From the NCBI RefSeq assembly GCF_000455265.1, contig NZ_HG005144.1, positions 1-64,000 of the forward strand: DNA of 64,000 bases, in the 5' to 3' direction. Position numbers and translations under genes: made by a program. Under the pieces are notes generated by a model, which was not told the DNA's origin, did no database searches, and saw only the letters and a list, made by a program, of their open reading frames with translations. The stretch is from Paenibacillus antibioticophila (GTDB taxonomy: Bacteria > Bacillota > Bacilli > Paenibacillales > Paenibacillaceae). Positions 41,337 through 49,752 of this stretch are shown piece after piece (positions within the stretch are counted from its first letter, which is position 1; each line of letters opens with the position of its first letter).

Positions 41337-44300
41337 TTATTCTACTCCGACTTCAGCACCTTCCAGATTCAAGCTCAGCTTGTCTCCGGATGCATCGTCT
41401 TCATCGTCGATCTCTTTCATCTCGATCTCTTCTTCGTTCTCGGTCAGGATCTTCACATCCATACCCAAGCTTTGAAGCTCCTTGATCAAGACTTTAAACG
41501 ACTCCGGCACACCAGGTTCTGGCACATTCTCGCCCTTGACGATCGATTCGTAGGTTTTCACCCGACCAACCACGTCATCGGACTTGACGGTCAAAATCTC
41601 TTGCAGCGTGTAGGCCGCGCCATAGGCTTCCAGCGCCCATACTTCCATCTCCCCGAAACGCTGTCCGCCGAACTGGGCTTTACCACCCAGCGGCTGTTGC
41701 GTAACGAGCGAGTAAGGACCTGTGGAACGGGCATGGATCTTATCATCAACCATGTGCGCCAGTTTGATCATGTGCATGACGCCAACCGTCACTTCACGCT
41801 CAAATGGTTCGCCAGTCCGGCCATCATACAGGACGGTCTTACCGTTACGCTGCATGCCGGCTTCTTCCATGGTATCGAATACGTCATATTCATTAGCTCC
41901 GTCAAATACCGGCGTTGCCACGTGAATACCGAGCTTGAGTGCAGCCATACCCAGATGGATCTCGAGCACCTGGCCAATGTTCATCCGCGACGGTACCCCG
42001 AGCGGGTTAAGAACGACTTGCACAGGCGTGCCATCCGGCATGAACGGCATATCCTCTTCTGGAAGAATACGGGCTACAACCCCTTTATTACCATGACGTC
42101 CGGCCATCTTATCACCCTCGGAAATCTTACGTTTTTGGGCAATATATACACGAACCAGTTGATTCACGCCTGGAGGCAGCTCGTCACCGTTCTCCCGGGT
42201 AAATACCTTCACGTCAACGACAATGCCATCTGTACCGTGCGGTACGCGAAGCGAAGTATCGCGAACCTCGCGAGCCTTCTCTCCGAAGATCGCATGCAAG
42301 AGGCGCTCTTCTGCTGTAAGCTCGGTTACGCCCTTCGGCGTTACCTTGCCCACAAGAATATCACCGGCTGCAATCTCGGCCCCGACGCGGATAATGCCGC
42401 GCTCATCCAGGTTGCGGAGCGCTTCTTCACCGACGTTAGGAATATCGCGGGTAATCTCTTCCGGTCCAAGCTTAGTATCGCGGGCTTCGGATTCATATTC
42501 CTCAATGTGAATGGAGGTATATACATCTTCCTTCACCAGCTTCTCGCTGAGCAGGATCGCATCCTCGTAGTTGTAGCCTTCCCAAGTCATGAAGGCAACG
42601 ACAACGTTGCGTCCAAGCGCTAATTCGCCCATTTCGGTCGAAGGCCCGTCCGCGAGGATGTCCCCCTTCTTGATGACGTCGCCGCGTTTAACGATCGGAC
42701 GCTGGTTGATACAAGTACCTTGGTTCGAACGCATAAATTTGTGTAATTTATGTTTAACGATATCGCCCTTGACTTCCTTGCCGTCAATCTTCTCGACACG
42801 GCGAAGCCAAATCTCGTTCGCAGCGGAGCGTTCAATGATTCCGTCGTATTTGGAGACAATACATACGCCCGAATCCTTGGCCGACTTATGCTCCATCCCC
42901 GTACCTACGAGAGGCGCCTTAGGAATAAGCAACGGTACAGCCTGACGCTGCATGTTCGATCCCATGAGCGCACGGTTGGAGTCGTCATTTTCAAGGAACG
43001 GAATCAGCGCAGTAGCGACAGACACCACTTGCTTCGGCGATACGTCCATGTAGTCTACACGGTCGCTCGGCATCGTCAAGATGTTGTCGGACTGCTTGTT
43101 GTACCGGACGATGACATTCTCGTCACGGAACGTATCATCTTCATTAAGCACCGCGTTGGCCTGTGCAATAATGTAATTATCTTCTTCATCCGCTGTCAGA
43201 TAAGCGATTTGATCAGTAACCTTGCTCGTATTCGGATCAACCCAACGATATGGAGCTTCAATGAAGCCATATTCGTTAATGCGTGCGAATGTCGAGAGGG
43301 AGTTGATCAGACCGATGTTCGGACCTTCCGGCGTCTCGATCGGGCACATCCGGCCATAGTGAGAGTGGTGAACGTCACGCACTTCAAAGCCTGCGCGCTC
43401 CCGTGTCAGACCGCCAGGTCCAAGTGCAGACAGACGGCGCTTATGCGTCAATTCCGCAAGCGGGTTCGTCTGGTCCATAAACTGCGACAACTGGGAGCTT
43501 CCGAAGAACTCCTTGATCGAAGCAATTACAGGACGAATATTAATCAAGGCTTGAGGCGTGATCACATTCGCATCCTGAATGGACATTCTCTCACGGACTA
43601 CACGCTCCATCCGGGACAGACCGATACGGAACTGGTTCTGCAGAAGTTCGCCTACAGAGCGCAGTCTGCGGTTGCCCAGGTGGTCGATATCATCCGTGCT
43701 GCCAATGCCATGCAAGAGGTTCAGGAAATAACTGATCGAGGAAATAATATCAGCAGGTGTAATATGCTTCACCGACTTATCGATATTACGGTTGGCAATA
43801 ACCTTAACGACCTTGCCATCCTCAATCGGAGAGAACACGTCGATGGTTTGCAGCGGAACTTCATTCGCATCGAGCACTCCGCCGGCTACGTGATAATCCT
43901 TGAAGCCAACCGAAGTATCAAGCTGCGTCAAAATCTGATCCAGCAGACGCCGATCGACCATTTGACCGGCCTCGGCGATAATTTCGCCAGTAGTCGTATC
44001 GATCAAGCTTTCAGCCAGACGTTGGTTGAACAGACGGTTCTTGATATGAAGCTTTTTGTTGATTTTATAGCGGCCAACATTAGCCAGATCATAACGTTTA
44101 GGATCAAAGAAACGCGCGACAAGCAAGCTCTTGGCGTTGTCCAGTGTCGGCGGTTCACCCGGACGCAGGCGCTCATAGATTTCAATCAACGCCTTCTCCG
44201 TTGAATCGGTGTTGTCTTTGTCCAGCGTATTGCGAATATATTCATCATTACCGAGGAGATCCAGAATCTCCGCATCGGTTCCGAATCCAAGCGCACGAAG

Positions 44301-44882
44301 CAGAACGGTGACCGGAATTTTACGGGTGCGATCGATCCGGACATAAATAATATCCTTCGCGTCCGTCTCCAGCTCCAGCCAAGCGCCGCGGTTAGGAATT
44401 ACGGTTGCTGTATAGGTCTTCTTGCCGTTCTTATCTACTTTAGTGCTGAAATAGACGCTAGGAGAGCGAACCAACTGGCTGACAATAACCCGTTCAGCAC
44501 CATTAATAATGAACGTGCCTGTTTCCGTCATCAGCGGGAAATCTCCCATGAAAACTTCCTGCTCTTTGACTTCGCCCGTTTCCTTATTAATGAGCCGGAC
44601 CTTAACTCGAAGCGGCGCCGCATAGGTAACATCGCGTTCTTTCGCATCATCTACCGTATACTTTGGCTCTCCAAGACTGTAATCGATAAACTCCAGCACC
44701 AGATTCCCAGTGAAATCCTGAATTGGCGAGATATCTTGGAACATTTCCCGAAGGCCTTCTTCCAAGAACCACTCATACGATTTCTGCTGGATTTCGATCA
44801 GGTTCGGAACTTCGAGTACCTCGTTAATTCGTGCATAACTTCGCCGAGTGCGTCGACCATATTGAACAAGATGTCCTGCCAA
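41337..44882 (-). CDS. rpoB: RNA polymerase beta subunit
   Basis: The product has 1181 residues. The rifampicin region reads SSQLSQFMDQTNPLAELTHKRRLSALGPGGL, of the sensitive type. The start is TTG (MAGHLVQYGRR), six bases after GAGGGGTGAG; the ATG six codons earlier overlaps that ribosome-binding site and adds non-conserved residues. B. subtilis rpoB also starts with TTG. The acidic C-terminus (EEEIEMKEIDDEDDASGD) is normal for Bacillales. Confidence 0.98.
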   Translation of the reverse strand: MAGHLVQYGRRTRRSYARINEVLEVPNLIEIQQKSYEWFLEEGLREMFQDISPIQDFTGNLVLEFIDYSLGEPKYTVDDAKERDVTYAAPLRVKVRLINKETGEVKEQEVFMGDFPLMTETGTFIINGAERVIVSQLVRSPSVYFSTKVDKNGKKTYTATVIPNRGAWLELETDAKDIIYVRIDRTRKIPVTVLLRALGFGTDAEILDLLGNDEYIRNTLDKDNTDSTEKALIEIYERLRPGEPPTLDNAKSLLVARFFDPKRYDLANVGRYKINKKLHIKNRLFNQRLAESLIDTTTGEIIAEAGQMVDRRLLDQILTQLDTSVGFKDYHVAGGVLDANEVPLQTIDVFSPIEDGKVVKVIANRNIDKSVKHITPADIISSISYFLNLLHGIGSTDDIDHLGNRRLRSVGELLQNQFRIGLSRMERVVRERMSIQDANVITPQALINIRPVIASIKEFFGSSQLSQFMDQTNPLAELTHKRRLSALGPGGLTRERAGFEVRDVHHSHYGRMCPIETPEGPNIGLINSLSTFARINEYGFIEAPYRWVDPNTSKVTDQIAYLTADEEDNYIIAQANAVLNEDDTFRDENVIVRYNKQSDNILTMPSDRVDYMDVSPKQVVSVATALIPFLENDDSNRALMGSNMQRQAVPLLIPKAPLVGTGMEHKSAKDSGVCIVSKYDGIIERSAANEIWLRRVEKIDGKEVKGDIVKHKLHKFMRSNQGTCINQRPIVKRGDVIKKGDILADGPSTEMGELALGRNVVVAFMTWEGYNYEDAILLSEKLVKEDVYTSIHIEEYESEARDTKLGPEEITRDIPNVGEEALRNLDERGIIRVGAEIAAGDILVGKVTPKGVTELTAEERLLHAIFGEKAREVRDTSLRVPHGTDGIVVDVKVFTRENGDELPPGVNQLVRVYIAQKRKISEGDKMAGRHGNKGVVARILPEEDMPFMPDGTPVQVVLNPLGVPSRMNIGQVLEIHLGMAALKLGIHVATPVFDGANEYDVFDTMEEAGMQRNGKTVLYDGRTGEPFEREVTVGVMHMIKLAHMVDDKIHARSTGPYSLVTQQPLGGKAQFGGQRFGEMEVWALEAYGAAYTLQEILTVKSDDVVGRVKTYESIVKGENVPEPGVPESFKVLIKELQSLGMDVKILTENEEEIEMKEIDDEDDASGDKLSLNLEGAEVGVE

Positions 44883-45213
44883 CTTATACTCACCCCTCAT
44901 GTCTACTCACTTTAAAAATACATTGCGAACCTCTGTTTGTGACCTTATAATAGACCATACAGAAGATTCGTCCCACAAATAAAGAAAAGCCCTTATCGAA
45001 TGCTTTCGAAAAAAGAGCACCATTATCTGTGTCATTTCCAGTCTGATGTCTCCCGGCATTCAGTAGATTTACACGAAATGTACATATTATACGTCAATTG
45101 ATGTCTATTTATACATCCTGAGAATAATAACTCTTGACATTTCAGTCTGCTAAAGCCACCGAGAGTATCCTAATACTGACATTTTATAATAATACCACAA
45201 CCGAAGGGCCGGG
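44883..45213 (-). promoter_or_regulatory. rpoB upstream region with weak promoter and hairpin
   Basis: The 331-base gap holds no gene. The best sigma-A match is TTGACG (45092-45097), an 18-base spacer and TGTAAA (45068-45073). A consensus-like TATAAT (45086-45091) lacks a good -35. Downstream, a CGAAAGCATTCG hairpin and GGGCTTTTC run (about 44988-45018) resemble a weak attenuator. Position and structure suggest a long rpoB leader; details are uncertain. Confidence 0.4.
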
Positions 45214-45819
45214 TCAAATCTTTTTTTCAGCTCTAAAAATCCGGTAGCCTTTATCCTTGGTAACCTCTTCTACATCACCGAACAAAGACTCCAGCTTCTC
45301 CTTGGCAGATGGAGCGCCCTGCTTCTTCTGAATAACAATCCACAGCGTTCCTCCCGGCAGAAGTCTTTCATAAGCCCCTTCAAAAATAGCATGCACCGTA
45401 CTCTTTCCTGCGCGGATAGGCGGATTTGTAAGCACCATATGAAACCGCTCTTGACCTAATCCCTCAAACAGATCACTCTGTAGAATTGTAACGTTGGTTA
45501 TTCCATTAACCGAAGCATTCTCACGCGCCAACTCCACTGCCCGGCTGTTCACATCAATCATGGTCACATGGCCGCTCTCTCCGGCAAGCCGCGCCGCCGT
45601 CAGGCCGATCGGACCGTAGCCGCAGCCGACATCAAGCACGCTCGCCCCCGAAGGAACATCGATTGCTTCAATCAATACCTTGCTGCCGTAATCAACGCCA
45701 TTCTTGGAAAAGACTCCGGCATCGCTGACGAATCGATAGGTTTGTCCCCGAAGCACCGCATCCCATAATTTGCGGTTATGAGAGGCAGAAGGATTATTGG
45801 AATAGTAATGGTCAGCCAT
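45214..45819 (-). CDS. class I methyltransferase, RsmC-like (YbxB)
   Basis: The product has 201 residues, the same as B. subtilis YbxB, found at this place between rplL and rpoB. The SAM-binding motif is VLDVGCGYGPIGL, and the base-methylation motif is NPPIR, as in RsmC, which modifies G1207 of 16S rRNA in E. coli. The start is at MADHYYSNNP with GGAGGG 11 bases upstream. Upstream frame to 45903 overlaps a repeat and is not conserved. Confidence 0.9.
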   Translation of the reverse strand: MADHYYSNNPSASHNRKLWDAVLRGQTYRFVSDAGVFSKNGVDYGSKVLIEAIDVPSGASVLDVGCGYGPIGLTAARLAGESGHVTMIDVNSRAVELARENASVNGITNVTILQSDLFEGLGQERFHMVLTNPPIRAGKSTVHAIFEGAYERLLPGGTLWIVIQKKQGAPSAKEKLESLFGDVEEVTKDKGYRIFRAEKKI

Positions 45820-45874
45820 CGATAATGAACCCTCCATCTTGTCATTATTCAGAACCTTCTCGGTGCTGAATAGT

Positions 45875-45887
45875 TGACTTTTTGAAC
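45875..45887. repeat. half copy of a GTTCAAAAAGTCA palindromic repeat
   Basis: This arm and the flanking CTCGGTGCTGAA (45859-45870) and CGCACTTATA match the intact palindrome at 56350-56406, but the other arm is degenerate here. It sits between the rplL terminator and the methyltransferase start. Confidence 0.6.
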
Positions 45888-45898
45888 ACGCACTTATA

Positions 45899-45932
45899 AA
45901 CAAACCCCTTGAATAAATTCAAGGGGTTTGCC
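45899..45932 (-). terminator. terminator of rplJL
   Basis: CAAACCCCTTGAAT pairs with ATTCAAGGGGTTTG on the minus strand, followed by a short T-run. It lies 15 bases after rplL. Confidence 0.92.
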
Positions 45933-45946
45933 TTCATATAGAAGAA

Positions 45947-46312
45947 TTATTTTACTTCTACGCTTGCGCCTGCTTCTTCCAATTTTGCTTTCACAGCTTC
46001 TGCTTCTTCTTTGCCAACTTTTTCTTTCAGTGGCTTTGGAGCGTTGTCAACCAGGTCTTTTGCTTCTTTCAAGCCCAGGCCGGTGATTTCGCGAACTACT
46101 TTGATAACGTTGATCTTGGACGCGCCTGCGTTAGTCAGGATTACGTCGAATTCGGATTGCTCAGCAGCTGCTTCTCCGCCGCCGCCGCCACCTGCTACAA
46201 CTACTGGAGCTGCTGCAGTTACGCCGAATTCTTCTTCGATTGCTTTTACGAGATCGTTCAGTTCAAGAACGGTCATCGCTTTAATGGCTTCCAAAATGCT
46301 CTCTTTACTCAT
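45947..46312 (-). CDS. rplL: 50S ribosomal protein L7/L12
   Basis: The product has 121 residues: an N-terminal dimer domain, an Ala/Gly hinge (VVVAGGGGGGEAAAEQ) and a C-terminal factor-binding domain ending SVEVK. It is the mobile stalk that recruits translation GTPases. It follows rplJ by 61 bases in the L10-L12 unit. Confidence 0.98.
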   Translation of the reverse strand: MSKESILEAIKAMTVLELNDLVKAIEEEFGVTAAAPVVVAGGGGGGEAAAEQSEFDVILTNAGASKINVIKVVREITGLGLKEAKDLVDNAPKPLKEKVGKEEAEAVKAKLEEAGASVEVK

Positions 46313-46373
46313 GATAGAACCTCCGTTATTTTGAATTTGATTAATAGTTTAGACTGCTGTCAGCGAGGCAAGC

Positions 46374-46883
46374 TTATGCGCTTGCGCTGCCTTCTTCTTT
46401 CTCTGCAACGGCTTTGACTGCCAGTGCCAAGTTGCGGACTGGAGCTTGAAGCACGCTGAGGAGCATCGAAAGGAGACCTTCGCGGGAAGGAAGATCCGCC
46501 AGTGCTTTAATTTGGTCAACACCGACTACACGGCCTTCAACCACGCCACCTTTAATTTCCAAAGCTTCATTCTTCTTCGCGAAATCGCTCAGAATTTTAG
46601 CCGGAGCTACTGCGTCTGTCGCGCTGAATGCAATGGCCGTAGGACCTGCAAGCACTTCGTCCAGCTCGGTAAGTTCCGCAGCTGCAGTTGCGCGGCGAAC
46701 GAGCGTGTTCTTCAGCACTTGGAATTCCACGCCAGCTTCACGAAGCTGCTTACGCAGTTCGGTCACTTGGGAAACATTCAGACCGCGGTAGTCTGCCACT
46801 ACAGTCGTTGCGCTCTCGCGCAGCTTAGCAGTTACAACGTCAACGGCTTCTTGTTTTGCTTGAATCACTTTAGCGTTTGCCAA
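46374..46883 (-). CDS. rplJ: 50S ribosomal protein L10
   Basis: The product has 169 residues. L10 is the stalk base that binds L11-region rRNA and L7/L12 dimers. Its N-terminus MANAKVIQAKQEAV matches the family when the TTG at 46883 is used, six bases after AGGAGGTG. The GTG three codons earlier is part of that ribosome-binding site. It is preceded by an L10 leader. Confidence 0.96.
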   Translation of the reverse strand: MANAKVIQAKQEAVDVVTAKLRESATTVVADYRGLNVSQVTELRKQLREAGVEFQVLKNTLVRRATAAAELTELDEVLAGPTAIAFSATDAVAPAKILSDFAKKNEALEIKGGVVEGRVVGVDQIKALADLPSREGLLSMLLSVLQAPVRNLALAVKAVAEKEEGSASA

Positions 46884-46892
46884 CCTGTACAC

Positions 46893-47085
46893 CTCCTGAT
46901 AGATTTCCCGGCTTTCTTCATGTCATGAAAAAAGCCTCCGCAGAATCACGAAGGCCTGAAGAATCATTAATTGCAACGACTGCAATCAACAGATATTCTA
47001 TCACAACACCTCGGTAGGAAATTAAGCCATCGGCACCTACTGTCTACGGTTATCATATTCAAATGAATTTGTCGCATTAAACAAC
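46893..47085 (-). promoter_or_regulatory. L10 leader RNA with attenuator
   Basis: The roughly 190-base leader has the features of the Bacillales L10 leader: a large stem region around GTAGACAGTAGGTGCCGATGGCTTAATTTCCTACCGAGG-type sequence (about 46995-47049), then GCCTTCG pairing with CGGAGGC and a T-run (about 46932-46956). Excess L10 (with L12) binds such leaders and lowers expression of its own genes. Confidence 0.8.
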
Positions 47086-47091
47086 TTGTTC

Positions 47092-47120
47092 AGTTTACAG
47101 GGATTCCAAAACTTTGTCAA
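47092..47120 (-). promoter_or_regulatory. sigma-A promoter of rplJL
   Basis: TTGACA (47115-47120), a 17-base spacer and TAAACT (47092-47097) on the minus strand, just downstream of the rplA stop. Confidence 0.85.
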
Positions 47121-47147
47121 TCCCCTAACCCGCTCTTTCAAGCGGTA

Positions 47148-47840
47148 TTATTTGTAAACTGCAGTGTTAACACGAGCGCTAGGACCCATTGTCGAAGAAA
47201 TCGCAATGTTCTTCAAGTATACGCCCTTCGCAGCAGCTGGTTTTGCACGATTCAATGCATCGATGAGAGACTTGAGGTTCTCATTCAATTGCTCGGCAGT
47301 AAAGGATACTTTACCGATTGGTGCATGAATTTGTCCAGCCTTATCCAGACGGTACTCGATTTTACCTGCTTTGATTTCTTGAACAGCCTTAGCTACGTCA
47401 AACGTAACTGTACCTGCTTTAGGGTTAGGCATGAGGCCCTTACCACCGAGCAGACGGCCCAGTTTACCAACTTCGCTCATCATGTCCGGTGTTGCTACGC
47501 AGACATCGAACTCGAACCAGCCTTGTTGGATTTTGTTGATCATGTCTTGATCGCCTACGTAATCAGCGCCGGCCGCTTCCGCTTCCTTCACTTTTTCACC
47601 TTTGGCGAATACCAGAACGCGTTGTGTTTTACCTGTGCCATGCGGCAGTACAACAACACCACGAACGGCTTGGTCTTGCTTACGAGGGTCTACGCCCAAA
47701 CGAACTGCCGCTTCAACGGTTTCGTCGAATTTTGCAGTTGCTGCCTTTTTCACCAGTTCAACGGCTTCGGCAGGCTCATAAGTAGCTTCGCTGTCGATCA
47801 GCTTGGCTGCTTCAAGATATTTCTTACCGTGTTTAGCCAT
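47148..47840 (-). CDS. rplA: 50S ribosomal protein L1
   Basis: The product has 230 residues. L1 forms the mobile stalk at the E site. MAKHGKKYLEAAKLID and GLMPNPKAGTVTFDV are typical. The ATG at 47840 has AAAGGAGGA upstream; the open frame continues above it through the regulatory site and is not conserved. It follows rplK. Confidence 0.98.
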   Translation of the reverse strand: MAKHGKKYLEAAKLIDSEATYEPAEAVELVKKAATAKFDETVEAAVRLGVDPRKQDQAVRGVVVLPHGTGKTQRVLVFAKGEKVKEAEAAGADYVGDQDMINKIQQGWFEFDVCVATPDMMSEVGKLGRLLGGKGLMPNPKAGTVTFDVAKAVQEIKAGKIEYRLDKAGQIHAPIGKVSFTAEQLNENLKSLIDALNRAKPAAAKGVYLKNIAISSTMGPSARVNTAVYK

Positions 47841-47857
47841 GTAATTCGTCCTCCTTT

Positions 47858-47885
47858 GTGGTATTAGCGGAATATCCTCCCACCA
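47858..47885 (-). promoter_or_regulatory. L1 autoregulatory site mimicking 23S rRNA
   Basis: On the minus strand TGGTGGGAGG and AATACCAC flank a short asymmetric loop. The same words (GGTGGGAGG ... AATACCACC) form the L1-binding helix of 23S rRNA. The site ends just before the rplA ribosome-binding site, so L1 bound here would block translation, as known for L1 in other bacteria. Confidence 0.7.
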
Positions 47886-47941
47886 GAGCAACTTCAGTTG
47901 CAAGTTCTTGATGTTCTTCTAAGTTGCTTGTACGCCAAGAA

Positions 47942-48367
47942 CTAGTCTTGGATCGTGATGCCCATGCTGCGAGCAGTACCTTCAACCATGCGCATAGCCG
48001 ATTCAACGGATGCTGCGTTCAGGTCAGGCATTTTTTGCTCCGCGATTTGACGAACAACGTCGCGTTTCACGGTAGCCACTTTCTTCTTGTTCGGTTCACC
48101 GGAACCCTTCTCGATCTTCGCTGCAACGCGAAGCAGAACGGCAGCCGGAGGAGTTTTGGTGATGAACGTAAAGGAACGGTCTTCAAACACCGAAATTTCA
48201 ACCGGAATGATCAAACCTGCTTGATCGGCTGTACGAGCATTGAACTCTTTACAGAATGCCATGATGTTGACACCTGCTTGACCCAGTGCCGGACCTACCG
48301 GAGGCGCAGGATTCGCTTTCCCTGCAGGAATTTGCAGTTTAACAACTTTGATTACCTTTTTTGCCAT
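47942..48367 (-). CDS. rplK: 50S ribosomal protein L11
   Basis: The product has 141 residues: an N-terminal domain with KLQIPAGKANPAPPVGPALGQAGVNIM and a C-terminal rRNA-binding domain. It is part of the GTPase-associated centre and needed for the RelA-type stringent response. The ATG at 48367 (MAKKVIKVVK) has AAGGAGGTG 7 bases upstream. The ATG three codons before overlaps that site. Confidence 0.98.
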   Translation of the reverse strand: MAKKVIKVVKLQIPAGKANPAPPVGPALGQAGVNIMAFCKEFNARTADQAGLIIPVEISVFEDRSFTFITKTPPAAVLLRVAAKIEKGSGEPNKKKVATVKRDVVRQIAEQKMPDLNAASVESAMRMVEGTARSMGITIQD

Positions 48368-48482
48368 GTGAGACACCTCCTTGCCCTAGTAGTGGTAGAC
48401 GGAGCCTGGGCTCCTCCCACGTAAAAACCCTAAGAAACCTTTAGAAGCAGCTCAAATAATCATCTGACTTTTGAGCAATTAC

Positions 48483-49016
48483 TTATATTTTTTCCACCTG
48501 AGTGTAGTCCAGCTCAAGCGGGGTTTCTCGTCCAAACATGTTGACGTGAACCTTGAGCTTGCTTTTGTCGACCAGAATTTCCTCGATCGATCCGACAAAA
48601 TTGGCAAACGGGCCAACTTTGATACGCACGGATTCTTTCAAATCGAACTCGATGACAGGCTTTGGCTCTTCCATGCCCATATGCTGCAAAATCTGTTCTA
48701 CTTCTTCAGGAAGCAGAGGTGTGGGCTTGGAGCCAGAACCTGTAGAGCCGACGAATCCCGTAACCCCAGGTGTATTGCGAACAACATACCAGGAATCGTC
48801 CGTCTGGATCATTTCAACCAAGACATATCCGGGGTAAACTTTACGCATGACGGTCTTTTTCTTACCGTCCTTGTTTACCACTTCTTCTTCCATAGGAACA
48901 AGAACGCGGAAAATCTTGTCTTCCATGCCCATAGACTCGACACGCTTTTCCAAATTGGCTTTGACTTTGTTTTCATACCCGGAATAGGTATGAACTACGT
49001 ACCATCTTTTTTCCAT
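48483..49016 (-). CDS. nusG: transcription termination/antitermination factor NusG
   Basis: The product has 177 residues, with the NGN domain (KRWYVVHTYSGYENKVKANLE) and C-terminal KOW domain (VRIKVGPFANFVGSIEEI). NusG binds RNA polymerase and modulates pausing and termination. It follows secE by 23 bases. Confidence 0.97.
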   Translation of the reverse strand: MEKRWYVVHTYSGYENKVKANLEKRVESMGMEDKIFRVLVPMEEEVVNKDGKKKTVMRKVYPGYVLVEMIQTDDSWYVVRNTPGVTGFVGSTGSGSKPTPLLPEEVEQILQHMGMEEPKPVIEFDLKESVRIKVGPFANFVGSIEEILVDKSKLKVHVNMFGRETPLELDYTQVEKI

Positions 49017-49039
49017 CTCAAGCCACCTGTGGACCCTTC

Positions 49040-49231
49040 TTAAATAATCGCATTGATCACAGCGGAGATGCCGATATCAAGTACCCAAAAATAAATCGCG
49101 ACAACAGTAATTGTACCAAGCACAATCAGCGTGTAATTGGTCAGCTCTTTACGATTAGGCCAGCGAACCTTTTTAAGCTCAGCCCAGCTTTCAGAGAAAA
49201 AAGAGATCAACTTCTTGAAACTTTTTTTCAT
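49040..49231 (-). CDS. secE: protein translocase subunit SecE
   Basis: The product has 63 residues with one membrane segment (TLIVLGTITVVAIYFWVLDIGISAVI), the short Gram-positive form. The amphipathic helix before it carries the conserved ELKKVRWPNRKEL. SecE clamps SecY. It lies 21 bases after rpmG and is co-transcribed with nusG. Confidence 0.96.
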   Translation of the reverse strand: MKKSFKKLISFFSESWAELKKVRWPNRKELTNYTLIVLGTITVVAIYFWVLDIGISAVINAII

Positions 49232-49252
49232 GCGCGACTACACCTCCAAAGA

Positions 49253-49402
49253 CTATCTGGTTTCGCGATGAGGAACTTGCTCGTTGCAAAACTTGCAAAA
49301 TTTCTTCATCTCCATGCGGTCGGGGTGGTTACGCTTGTTTTTCGTTGTCGTGTAGTTTCTTTGTTTGCAGTTCGTACAAGCCAACGTAATTATTACCCGC
49401 AT
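49253..49402 (-). CDS. rpmG: 50S ribosomal protein L33
   Basis: The product has 49 residues, MRVIITLACTNCKQRNY to the ending PHRETR. Cysteines 9, 12, 36 and 39 make it the zinc-binding (C+) form. GGGAGGTG lies 8 bases before the ATG. It sits at the head of rpmG-secE-nusG, as in B. subtilis. Confidence 0.96.
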   Translation of the reverse strand: MRVIITLACTNCKQRNYTTTKNKRNHPDRMEMKKFCKFCNEQVPHRETR

Positions 49403-49492
49403 GATGTGCACCTCCCGAAGACATTCCTGATTAAGAAAGTCTCATTGTTTAAACCTAAAAATGAAAAGCACAAATTTAGGCCTACCTAAAAC

Positions 49493-49521
49493 ACTTTATC
49501 ACATGCCCTAACCCGTGTCAA
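49493..49521 (-). promoter_or_regulatory. sigma-A promoter of rpmG-secE-nusG
   Basis: TTGACA (49516-49521), a 17-base spacer and TAAAGT (49493-49498) on the minus strand. The rest of the 49403-49752 gap has an upstream extended -10 (TGCTATAAT, 49634-49642) of uncertain use and, on the plus strand, the AAAAGGAGC ribosome-binding site of the next gene. Nothing else is recognised there. Confidence 0.78.
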
Positions 49522-49752
49522 CGAGCCAAAGCAAGCTTTCCGTTTCGTTAAATAGAGGTGTTTCTGGAATCTTCTCCGGGATGACTCTCCCCCGACCTGC
49601 AAGGCCTGCCCGCTGTCAATGCGTACTTGTTCTATTATAGCACAGCTAAGCCGGGGCTAAACCTATTGCCGATACCTTCATACCGGCTGCTATTCTTCCG
49701 ATAATACGCTGTAAGATTAAAACATAACCTACTACGCAAAAGGAGCTCTAAC

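Noticed and set aside
42750..44204. Plus-strand frame of 484 codons opposite rpoB
   Set aside because: Antisense shadow of rpoB; no start signal or recognisable domain.
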